Shown one piece after another: positions 1 through 5,223 of a stretch of 5,223 nt of DNA. This DNA comes from Chromatiales bacterium (GTDB lineage: Bacteria; Pseudomonadota; Gammaproteobacteria; Chromatiales; Chromatiaceae): contig JAHEIA010000265.1 in NCBI GenBank assembly GCA_024639625.1, positions 1 to 5,223 on the forward strand. The letters run 5' to 3'. The notes under the pieces were generated by a model. It did no database searches and had not been told where the DNA came from. It saw only the letters and a list, made by a program, of their open reading frames with translations. The first letter of the stretch is position 1. The number at the start of each line of letters is the position of its first letter. Position numbers and translations under genes: made by a program.

Positions 1-298
1 CTAGTCGAGATACGGGAACACTAGCGGTATGGCACCCCTGAACGCGAGTCGACTCAGTACACTTCAGACACCGGGCGGAAGCTGTCGTGCGAATTCGTTG
101 CTTCGGTAACCGGGCCGTGCTTGACGGCTGTATTCCGCTAACGTCCGTGCACAGGCGTCCGCGTGAGGCGCACCGCGCGAGGGTGGTTGGGGGGTTCCGG
201 GAGTATCGAACAAGAGTGGGGCGAGGCAGGCAGAGTGTGCGGGCCGACGCGGTATCGCGGCCCGTGATCGCTGCGCTGAAAACCGTGGAGAGACTGCC
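1..298. other. Upstream region without a recognisable gene
   Basis: No reading frame here gives a protein I recognise. The longest same-strand frame is open from position 42 and could start at GTG 87; it encodes 71 very Arg-rich residues and its TGA overlaps the nagZ start as ATGA. That composition is typical of a chance frame in GC-rich DNA. A longer opposite-strand frame (64-408) runs into nagZ and is rich in Pro, Arg and Ser, also shadow-like. The first 24 bases could hold the last few codons of an upstream gene (frame 1 ends at TAG 22-24), but this is too short to identify. No tRNA-like T-arm and no convincing sigma-70 promoter was found; a TTGACG at 121-126 has no good -10 partner. Confidence 0.5.
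239..264 (+). repeat. Hairpin in the nagZ leader
   Basis: CGGGCC at 240-245 is the exact reverse complement of GGCCCG at 259-264. Inside it GCG (249-251) can pair with CGC (256-258) around a GTAT loop, leaving GAC 246-248 as a one-sided bulge; G239 could add a G-U pair with T265. It lies about 34 bases before the nagZ start codon and is not followed by a T-tract, so it is not a standard intrinsic terminator. It may be a 5' UTR structure or chance pairing in GC-rich DNA. Confidence 0.35.
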
Positions 299-1345
299 AT
301 GAGTCTGGGATCGGTGATGCTGGATCTGGAGGGCGTTTCACTGCGCCCGGAAGAGCGCGAGATCTTGCAGCATCCAGCGGTGGGTGGCGTGATTCTGTTC
401 GCGCGCAACTATGCTTCCCCCGCCCAACTCGAGGCCTTGACCGCCGAGATCCATCGCATCCGCCAGCCTTCGCTGCTGGTGGCTGTTGACCAGGAGGGTG
501 GTCGGGTGCAGCGATTTCGTGCCGGCTTTACCGAACTGCCTCCGGCGTCTTGGTTTGGCGAATTGCATCGGACAAACGCGGCCCGCTCACGCCATGCCGC
601 AGAGAAGCTGGGTTGGCTGATGGCGGCGGAGCTGCGTTCAGCGGGCGTGGATTTCAGCTTTTCTCCGGTGTTGGATCTCGGGCGCGGGGTGAGCGAGGTG
701 ATCGGCGATCGGTCGTTTGCCGATCGTCCGCTGGTAGTGGCGGAACTGGCTCGCGCCTGGATGAAGGGAATGCATGCGGCCGGTATGGCATCTGTCGGCA
801 AGCATTTCCCTGGGCATGGCAGCGTTGCCGCGGACTCCCATCACGAGCTGCCGCAAGACGAGCGACGGTTGGAGGACATCTTGATGGACGATCTGGTGCC
901 GTTTCAGCGCATGGTCGACTACGGCATCGAAGCGATCATGCCGGCCCATGTGATCTTTACCCGGATTGATAGCAAACTCGCGGGTTTTTCGTCGTTCTGG
1001 CTCAAGGACGTGCTCAGGCGGCGTCTCGGGTTTCAAGGAGCGATCTTCAGCGATGACCTTTCCATGGCGGCGGCCGGCAGCATCGGCTCGCCCGGGGAGC
1101 GCGCCTGGTCCGCATTGCGGGCCGGATGCGACATGGTCCTGGTGTGCAACGATCGCCCGGCCGCGCTGACGATGCTCGACGAACTAGAGCAGCATCAAGA
1201 CCCGGCCGCCCATATGCGGATATTGCGCATGCACGGGCGCAAGCATCCGACGCGAGGGGAACTGCATCAGGACCCGGCGTGGCAGGAAGCGAACCAATTG
1301 GCCGGTAGCTTCGCCGCTTCCGCAGATCTGAAACTGGATCTCTAA
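299..1345 (+). CDS. nagZ: Beta-N-acetylhexosaminidase NagZ (GH3), peptidoglycan recycling
   Basis: Glycoside hydrolase family 3 enzyme that removes the non-reducing N-acetylglucosamine from GlcNAc-anhydromuropeptides in the cytoplasm. This is a step of cell-wall recycling whose products, in bacteria that have AmpR, signal beta-lactamase induction. The 348 residues match the usual single-domain proteobacterial NagZ, a TIM barrel of about 330-350 residues. Visible motifs in order: DQEGGRVQR (residues 64-72, substrate pocket), IGDRSF near residue 140, KHFPGHG (168-174), then the mobile-loop D179-S180-H181, which is the Asp-His dyad acting as general acid/base in this family, and FSDDLSM, where D252 is the expected nucleophile. 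No signal peptide is seen, consistent with a cytosolic enzyme. GGAG at 287-290 lies 8 bases before ATG 299 and supports this start. The stop abuts the hpt start, so the two genes are probably co-transcribed. Confidence 0.97.
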   Translation: MSLGSVMLDLEGVSLRPEEREILQHPAVGGVILFARNYASPAQLEALTAEIHRIRQPSLLVAVDQEGGRVQRFRAGFTELPPASWFGELHRTNAARSRHAAEKLGWLMAAELRSAGVDFSFSPVLDLGRGVSEVIGDRSFADRPLVVAELARAWMKGMHAAGMASVGKHFPGHGSVAADSHHELPQDERRLEDILMDDLVPFQRMVDYGIEAIMPAHVIFTRIDSKLAGFSSFWLKDVLRRRLGFQGAIFSDDLSMAAAGSIGSPGERAWSALRAGCDMVLVCNDRPAALTMLDELEQHQDPAAHMRILRMHGRKHPTRGELHQDPAWQEANQLAGSFAASADLKLDL

Positions 1346-1903
1346 TTGAACATCGATGCGGAACAAGCATTGGCGGTTTGGGCGCGTGCGGAACTTCTGC
1401 ATCCCGCTGCGGCGGTCGAACGCGCCATGGACCGGCTAGCCGATCTGATTAGTGCACGTCTTGCGGCATCCGATCCCCTGGTGCTAGTGGTCATGACTGG
1501 GGCCGTGATTCCCGCTGGGCTATTGCTGCCGAGATTGCGTTTTCCCCTGCGACTGGATTATCTCCACGCAACCCGATATCGAGGCCGGACGTCCGGCGGC
1601 GCGCTGCACTGGTTGCGGCACCCGGAGCAAAGGTTGCGCGGACAGAGCGTGTTGGTGATCGATGACATCCTGGATGAAGGTATCACATTGGAGGGGATCG
1701 TGGGCAGTTGCCGTTCGGCGGGCGCGCGTGAGGTCTTGACTGCGGTGCTGGTAGAAAAAAGGCTTTCGCGGAGCAACGGATTTCGCGCCGATTTCGTGGG
1801 GCTATCGGTCCCGGACCGGTATGTGTTCGGCTGCGGGATGGATTACAAGGGGTATCTGCGGAACGCCGACGGCATCTATGCAGTTAACGAGGTCGAAAGA
1901 TAA
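1346..1903 (+). CDS. hpt: Hypoxanthine-guanine phosphoribosyltransferase
   Basis: Type I phosphoribosyltransferase of purine salvage: hypoxanthine or guanine plus PRPP gives IMP or GMP plus pyrophosphate, in the cytoplasm. The 185 residues carry the PPi-binding loop around M50-T51-G52-A53, a flexible-loop region near HATRYRGRTSGG, and the canonical PRPP motif VLVIDDILDEGIT (102-114) with acidic D106-D107 and the catalytic-type D110. The C-terminal part holds the purine-binding features: K138 aligns with human HGPRT K165, and DFVGLSVPDRY followed by GMDY (149-167) aligns with the human DFVGFEIPDKF...LDY segment, Y159 matching F186 and D166 matching D193. The start is TTG, directly after the nagZ TAA with no spacer; GGA at 1336-1338 inside nagZ is a weak ribosome binding site, so coupling to nagZ translation is likely. 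The next candidate, ATG 1427 (M28), would remove the N-terminal helix. Specificity between hypoxanthine, guanine and xanthine cannot be read with certainty. Confidence 0.93.
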   Translation: MNIDAEQALAVWARAELLHPAAAVERAMDRLADLISARLAASDPLVLVVMTGAVIPAGLLLPRLRFPLRLDYLHATRYRGRTSGGALHWLRHPEQRLRGQSVLVIDDILDEGITLEGIVGSCRSAGAREVLTAVLVEKRLSRSNGFRADFVGLSVPDRYVFGCGMDYKGYLRNADGIYAVNEVER

Positions 1904-1923
1904 GAAAATCAACATATTATAAT
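1893..1923 (+). promoter_or_regulatory. Candidate sigma-70 promoter for the hemerythrin-like gene
   Basis: A short AT-rich island straddles the hpt stop codon, in contrast to the GC-rich surroundings. It contains a perfect TATAAT at 1918-1923 and an overlapping TATTAT at 1915-1920. TCGAAA at 1893-1898 matches four of six -35 consensus bases and lies 16 bases before TATTAT (19 before TATAAT). Transcription would start near 1930, giving a leader of about 180 bases before the gene at 2111. The -10 is convincing and the -35 is weak, so an activator or another sigma factor is possible. Confidence 0.5.
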
Positions 1924-2025
1924 AGGTCTGTTGGTGTGCCGCGCGGAATTGGGATACCATCTTATGCGAAGCTGGGGGAAACTCGGCAGAGACCGGTCCT
2001 TAAGCTGGAGATACATCTACCGCCG

Positions 2026-2037
2026 GGCACCGGTGCC
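2026..2037. repeat. Perfect 12-bp palindrome GGCACCGGTGCC
   Basis: A perfect 12-base inverted repeat with no spacer, in the leader about 75 bases before the hemerythrin-like start. It shares its ACCGGT core with GACCGGTC at 1991-1998 and resembles the interrupted ACCG-GG-CGGT at 2065-2074. The symmetry would suit a dimeric DNA-binding regulator, but short GC-rich palindromes also arise by chance, and the site lies well downstream of the proposed promoter. Confidence 0.35.
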
Positions 2038-2094
2038 GCACGCGGAACAAGTATCGATCATGTTACCGGGCGGTGTTGTTACTCGAGCCATTGG

Positions 2095-2102
2095 TAAGGA
2101 GG
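2095..2102 (+). promoter_or_regulatory. Consensus Shine-Dalgarno deciding the hemerythrin-like start
   Basis: TAAGGAGG is fully complementary to the 3' end of 16S rRNA and lies 8 bases before ATG 2111, with a purine-rich spacer. No other gene in the window has such a strong site. It argues clearly for ATG 2111 over the upstream in-frame starts at 1931, 1964 and 2060, and suggests efficient translation. Confidence 0.85.
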
Positions 2103-2110
2103 AAAGGAAA

Positions 2111-2557
2111 ATGACTGCCCTTGAAAGCGTGCGCAGCCGCCACGCCAGCCTATTAGAAATGATCTCGGATCTGCGTGCCATGCTTAAGCCTGAGATCCTC
2201 ACCATCAAGCCTAACGCGAAACTCGCTTATGAGACGATCTGCGCGCTCTCGGACAAGATGAAGGATCATCTCGCGAAGGAAGACGCGGGTCTTTATCCAC
2301 GGTTGCTGACCCACGAAAACCCGCAGGTGAAGTCCATCGCGTGGGGATTCATCAACGGCGAAAAGCCACTGCGCAAGATGTTCGACGATTATCACAAGAA
2401 GTGGTTGAAGAACTGCGACTTCAACTTCACCGCGGAATTTCTCGGCGATACGAACGAAATGCTGGAGATGCTGGAATCGCGGATCGATCGGGAGCGCACC
2501 GTATTGCTTCCCAAGCTCGAGCAGATCGGCGTGTTTTCTGCGCGCGCCCAAGCCTGA
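2111..2557 (+). CDS. Hemerythrin-like HHE-domain protein
   Basis: A 148-residue, single-domain, largely helical protein without signal peptide or membrane segment, so probably cytoplasmic. The pattern fits the hemerythrin/HHE four-helix bundle: H11 in helix 1, the HxxxE motif H53-LAK-E57 followed by LYPRL in helix 2, helix 3 around residues 80-100 with E84 and H95, and helix 4 ending RERTVLLPKL. Family members bind a non-haem di-iron centre and are linked to oxygen, nitric oxide or iron sensing, storage or repair. Here the second HxxxE motif reads R124-IDR-E128, Arg standing where His is expected, and the helix 3 His is not clearly in register, so the metal site may be altered or lost. ATG 2111 is chosen for its consensus ribosome binding site. 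The gene stands apart from hpt by 207 bases with its own promoter candidate and is followed by a hairpin. The precise role is unknown; a hemerythrin-like fold is well supported, iron binding much less. Confidence 0.8.
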   Translation: MTALESVRSRHASLLEMISDLRAMLKPEILTIKPNAKLAYETICALSDKMKDHLAKEDAGLYPRLLTHENPQVKSIAWGFINGEKPLRKMFDDYHKKWLKNCDFNFTAEFLGDTNEMLEMLESRIDRERTVLLPKLEQIGVFSARAQA

Positions 2558-2573
2558 AGTCCCGCACGAATTT

Positions 2574-2605
2574 GATGCGCGTCCGCGATCGGCGGACGCG
2601 TCATC
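2574..2605 (+). terminator. Strong hairpin after the hemerythrin-like gene; terminator-like without T-tract
   Basis: CGCGTCCGC (2578-2586) pairs perfectly with GCGGACGCG (2592-2600) around a GATCG loop, and the stem extends by GATG (2574-2577) with CATC (2602-2605) if T2601 bulges out, giving 13 pairs. It begins 17 bases after the TGA at 2555-2557. No T-run follows on either strand, so it is not a classical intrinsic terminator. It could protect the 3' end or act with Rho, and it separates the hemerythrin-like gene from the ATPase. Confidence 0.45.
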
Positions 2606-2651
2606 CCCGGCAGGCCTCGATTCGTTCGCCGTCGCTTCGTCTTCCGCTCGT

Positions 2652-2680
2652 TTGCCTTGCGTTGGCCCCTGGCGTACAGT
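2652..2680 (+). promoter_or_regulatory. Weak candidate promoter for the P-type ATPase
   Basis: TTGCCT (2652-2657) and TACAGT (2675-2680) are separated by 17 bases, each matching four of six sigma-70 consensus positions. Placed 42-70 bases before ATG 2722, this pair would suit the ATPase. The match is modest and could be chance. A small ACCG/CGGT inverted repeat (2700-2703 with 2707-2710) lies between it and the start codon. Nothing else is seen in the 164-base gap apart from the hairpin described at 2574-2605. Confidence 0.25.
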
Positions 2681-2721
2681 GTGTTCACCGCTTTCCTCCA
2701 CCGTAGCGGTCGTGGTACGTC

Positions 2722-5223
2722 ATGGACGCACCCCATGCCCTGACCGGCGAAGCCGTACTGCAGCGCCTTGGTAGCTCCCGACACGGCCTCGCCGAGTCCG
2801 AAGCCGAGGCGCGGCTCGCCCGTTTTGGTCCCAATTCCCTGCCGCGGCCGCGGCCGCCCGGCGCAGCCCAGATCTTCTTCCGTCAGTTTCTTAGCCCCCT
2901 CATCTACATACTGCTGATCGCGGCGTTGGTATCGCTGCTATTGCGCGAGTGGTCGGACGCGGGCTTCATCTTCGCCGTACTGCTGATCAACGCACTGATC
3001 GGTGCCATCCAGGAGTTCTCCGCTGAAAGAACGGCTGCGGCGCTGCAGGATCTGGTCAGTGCGCAGGCTGAGGTGCTGCGCGAGGGTGATGCTCGAGAGG
3101 TGGACGCCGAGGTCTTGGTGCCAGGCGACATCGTTCTTTTGGAGGCCGGCAGCAAGGTGCCGGCGGATGTGAGGCTACTGCAGGACCAGAACCTCCAGGT
3201 CGACGAATCGCTGCTGACCGGCGAGTCGCTCCCGGTGAACAAGGAAGCAAGCGCGGTCGTTGCGGCGGATACCCCGCTGGGGGATCGCGTCAATATGGCC
3301 TATGCCGCTACCTTGGCCGTGCGCGGCAGGGCCCGGGGCGTGGTCGTAGGAACGGCGCTGCATACCCAGGTGGGCGAAATCGCCTCGGCCGTGCTCGAGG
3401 CAAGGGCGGCGAAACCCCCTCTGCTAGTGCGCATGGAACGCTTCACGGTACGAGTTGCCGTGTTGGTCGCGTTCGCGGTGGTCCTGATGGCTGTGGTCGC
3501 CGTGAGTCAGGGCGCCTCGCTCGGAGAGATCTTTCTCTTGGCGGTGGCTCTGGCGGTGTCCGCCATCCCCGAAGGCCTTCCGGTCGCTTTGACCGTGGCG
3601 CTGGCCATCGGCATGCGCCGTATGGCGCGGCGCAACGTCATCGTCCGTCGTCTGATTGCGGTGGAGGCCCTGGGCTCCTGCACCTATATCGCATCCGACA
3701 AGACCGGGACCCTCACGGTCAACGAATTGACCGCCCGTAAGCTGCTGTTCGCGGACGGAGCCGCCTGGGAGGTGACGGGGGAAAGGGACGACGCGGACGG
3801 CAGGATCCTTGCCCCCGACGGATTGGCCGGACCCCTTGGCTACCAGATGGTGGAGAGGTTGTGCCAAGCCGCGGCGCTTGCCAACGAGGGTTTCTTGGCC
3901 CAGCGAGCAGGCGGTTGGGTACAACACGGAGACGCCGTGGACGTAGCGCTATTGGTTGCGGCGCACAAATTCGGCCTCAGCCGCGCTGACTTGCTGGTCG
4001 AGTTTCGCGAGATCGCGAGCATTCCCTACGAACCGGACCAGGCGTTCGCCGCGAGTCTACACGAGCACAACGGTATGCCGTTGGCGTACGTGAAAGGGGC
4101 CGTCGAGCGCCTGCTGCCGATGTGCGATCGCATGCTGTGTGACGGCGCCGAGACGGCCCTGGATGCGAGGCAAGTGGAGGCCCTGGCCGCGGCTTACTCC
4201 GCTCAGGGGTTTCGGGTGCTGGCGATCGCCGATGGGCGCATGGATCTGGCGCCGGGGGCGGTATTTTCCGCCGAGCACCTTAGCGGCCTTTGCCTGGTCG
4301 GGCTGATCGCATTGATTGATCCCTTGCGCAGCGAGGCCAAAGCGGCGGTCCGCAAGTGTCAAAGCGCCGGAGTGTCCGTCTGTATGATTACCGGCGATCA
4401 TCCGGAAACCGCTTTTTCCATTGCGGCCGAGCTGGGTTTGGTCGAACAGCGCGAACAGGTCGTCAGCGGACCGCAACTGCGCCGAGCGGAAGCAGAAGGC
4501 GCCGCTGCCTTCGATCGGGTCGTCGCAAGCTCCAAGGTGTTCGCTCGAGTTGAGCCGAACCAGAAGCTCGCTGTCGTCGAGTCCCTCGCACGCAACGGGC
4601 ATTTCGTGGCGGTCACCGGAGACGGCGCCAACGACGCACCTGCTCTGCGTGTCGCACACGTCGGAGTGGCCATGGGGCAGAAGGGCACCGACGTGGCGCG
4701 GGAAAGTGCGGAAATCATTATCACGGACGACAACTTCTCCTCCATCGTCAACGGAATCGAGGAGGGCAGGATCGCCTATTCCAACGTGCGTAAGGTCATC
4801 TTTCTTTTGATTTCGACCGGGGCCGCCGAGCTGGTCCTGTTTACGCTCGCCCTTTTCGCAGAGTTGCCTTTGCCTCTGTTGCCGGTCCAGCTATTGTGGT
4901 TGAACCTAGTAACCAATGGGATCCAGGATGTTGCTTTGGCTTTCGAGCCGGGCGAGGGGCACGAGTTGCAGCGAAGGCCGCGCCCCCCCGAGGAACCGAT
5001 CTTCAATCGCTTGATGGTGGAGCGCGTAGTATTGTCGGCTCTGGTCATGGGTAGTGTGTCGTTCCTGGTTTTTCAGCAATTTTTGAGTGCCGGCATGGAG
5101 GTGGCGGCGGCGCGCAACAGCACGCTTCTATTGATGGTATTGTTCGAGAACCTGCATGTCTTCAATAGTCGATCCGAAGTCTTATCGATCTTTTCGCACA
5201 ATCCGTTACGCAACCCGCTGCTC
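2722..5223 (+). CDS. P2-type (SERCA-like) cation-transporting ATPase, 3' end outside window
   Basis: Inner-membrane ATP-driven cation pump; 834 codons are open to the last base without a stop, so it is incomplete (relatives have about 880-900 residues). Order: N-terminal cation-ATPase domain with the FGPNSLP motif (about 1-55), M1 (58-75), M2 (80-97), actuator domain with TGES (166-169), M3 (241-262), M4 with PEGLP (283-287), phosphorylation site DKTGTLT with D326, nucleotide-binding K458-GAVE, hinge D533-PLR, MITGD (555-559), GDGANDAPAL (633-642), M5 from about 690, M6 with NLVTNG (728-733), and M8 with E809. PEGLP and the SERCA-like M5/M6/M8 place it in class P2, not the heavy-metal P1B class; no metal-binding N-terminal domain is present. 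Relative to SERCA, E309, E771, N796, T799 and E908 are kept (E284, E703, N728, T731, E809), but N768 is G700 and D800 is N732, so the ion is uncertain. An in-frame TAG at 2704-2706 makes ATG 2722 the first possible start; the ribosome binding site is weak. Confidence 0.95.
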   Translation, partial: MDAPHALTGEAVLQRLGSSRHGLAESEAEARLARFGPNSLPRPRPPGAAQIFFRQFLSPLIYILLIAALVSLLLREWSDAGFIFAVLLINALIGAIQEFSAERTAAALQDLVSAQAEVLREGDAREVDAEVLVPGDIVLLEAGSKVPADVRLLQDQNLQVDESLLTGESLPVNKEASAVVAADTPLGDRVNMAYAATLAVRGRARGVVVGTALHTQVGEIASAVLEARAAKPPLLVRMERFTVRVAVLVAFAVVLMAVVAVSQGASLGEIFLLAVALAVSAIPEGLPVALTVALAIGMRRMARRNVIVRRLIAVEALGSCTYIASDKTGTLTVNELTARKLLFADGAAWEVTGERDDADGRILAPDGLAGPLGYQMVERLCQAAALANEGFLAQRAGGWVQHGDAVDVALLVAAHKFGLSRADLLVEFREIASIPYEPDQAFAASLHEHNGMPLAYVKGAVERLLPMCDRMLCDGAETALDARQVEALAAAYSAQGFRVLAIADGRMDLAPGAVFSAEHLSGLCLVGLIALIDPLRSEAKAAVRKCQSAGVSVCMITGDHPETAFSIAAELGLVEQREQVVSGPQLRRAEAEGAAAFDRVVASSKVFARVEPNQKLAVVESLARNGHFVAVTGDGANDAPALRVAHVGVAMGQKGTDVARESAEIIITDDNFSSIVNGIEEGRIAYSNVRKVIFLLISTGAAELVLFTLALFAELPLPLLPVQLLWLNLVTNGIQDVALAFEPGEGHELQRRPRPPEEPIFNRLMVERVVLSALVMGSVSFLVFQQFLSAGMEVAAARNSTLLLMVLFENLHVFNSRSEVLSIFSHNPLRNPLL

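Larger units (their letters stand above)
1904..2110 (+). other. Long leader between hpt and the hemerythrin-like gene
   Basis: This 207-base stretch has no independent gene that I recognise. It holds the promoter candidate at its left end, three short ACCGG-type palindromes (GACCGGTC at 1991-1998, GGCACCGGTGCC at 2026-2037, and ACCG-GG-CGGT at 2065-2074) whose centres are 37 and 39 bases apart, a possible stem GCTGGG/CTCGGC (1971-1976 with 1982-1987, using G-U pairs), and a strong ribosome binding site at the right end. The frame of the next gene is open throughout, back to the hpt stop, with in-frame TTG 1931, ATG 1964 and ATG 2060. The encoded residues do not look like a conserved domain, and none of these starts has a good ribosome binding site. 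It matches no riboswitch class I can recognise. Confidence 0.45.

Noticed and set aside
121..149. TTGACG at 121-126 as a -35 box for nagZ
   Set aside because: No sequence resembling a -10 box lies 16-19 bases downstream, so the pair does not form a promoter I can support.
1931..2110. 60-residue N-terminal extension of the hemerythrin-like protein starting at TTG 1931
   Set aside because: The extension lacks a ribosome binding site and recognisable sequence, would overlap the proposed transcription start, and ATG 2111 has a perfect Shine-Dalgarno with ideal spacing.
2153..2701. Opposite-strand open frame of 182 codons across the hemerythrin-like gene and the following gap
   Set aside because: The sense strand has a consensus ribosome binding site and a recognisable HHE pattern; the antisense translation has no recognisable features.
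2842..2853. Perfect palindrome CCGCGGCCGCGG
   Set aside because: It lies inside the ATPase coding frame, encoding part of a Pro-Arg-rich linker before M1, and is explained by GC-rich codons rather than a regulatory site.
3424..3927. Opposite-strand open frame of 167 codons covering the phosphorylation-site region of the ATPase
   Set aside because: It is antisense to the PEGLP and DKTGT region; the His-, Gln- and Gly-rich composition is a mirror of the sense codons and no ribosome binding site or domain is evident.
4057..4659. Opposite-strand open frame of 200 codons inside the ATPase gene
   Set aside because: It lies wholly within a strongly supported P-type ATPase coding frame with all the catalytic motifs; its translation shows no recognisable domain and is a typical GC-rich antisense shadow.

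Overview
This GC-rich window carries four protein-coding genes, all on the + strand, and looks like ordinary chromosome of a proteobacterium. A gammaproteobacterium is the best guess, because a beta-hexosaminidase NagZ gene followed directly by a hypoxanthine-type phosphoribosyltransferase gene is an arrangement I associate with that class, and the Shine-Dalgarno signals are of the usual bacterial kind. The genus cannot be told from this sequence. I see no mobile element, CRISPR array, tRNA or rRNA.

Layout. Positions 1-298 hold no recognisable gene; a small hairpin lies shortly before nagZ. nagZ (299-1345) makes the cytoplasmic beta-N-acetylglucosaminidase of peptidoglycan recycling. hpt (1346-1903) starts with TTG immediately after the nagZ stop codon, so the two genes almost certainly form one translationally coupled transcript. 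A 207-base gap follows. It contains a perfect TATAAT, several short ACCGG-type palindromes and an exceptionally strong ribosome binding site. The binding site fixes the start of a 148-residue hemerythrin-like (HHE) protein at 2111-2557, although the same frame is open all the way back to the hpt stop. A GC-rich 9-bp hairpin (13 pairs with a bulge) follows the hemerythrin gene. From 2722 to the window end runs a P2-type (SERCA-like) cation-pumping ATPase, 834 residues long here and cut off by the window edge before its last membrane helices.

How they fit together. nagZ and hpt are housekeeping salvage genes, for cell-wall sugars and purines respectively. The hemerythrin-like protein and the ATPase each have their own upstream region and are probably separate transcription units; nothing in the sequence ties them to one pathway. 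The points most worth a second look are the altered ion-site residues of the ATPase (Asn for Asp in M6, Gly for Asn in M5, with an extra Asp one turn further on), the incomplete metal-ligand set of the hemerythrin-like protein, and the long palindrome-bearing leader in front of it. I did not find convincing evidence of a previously undescribed multi-gene system.
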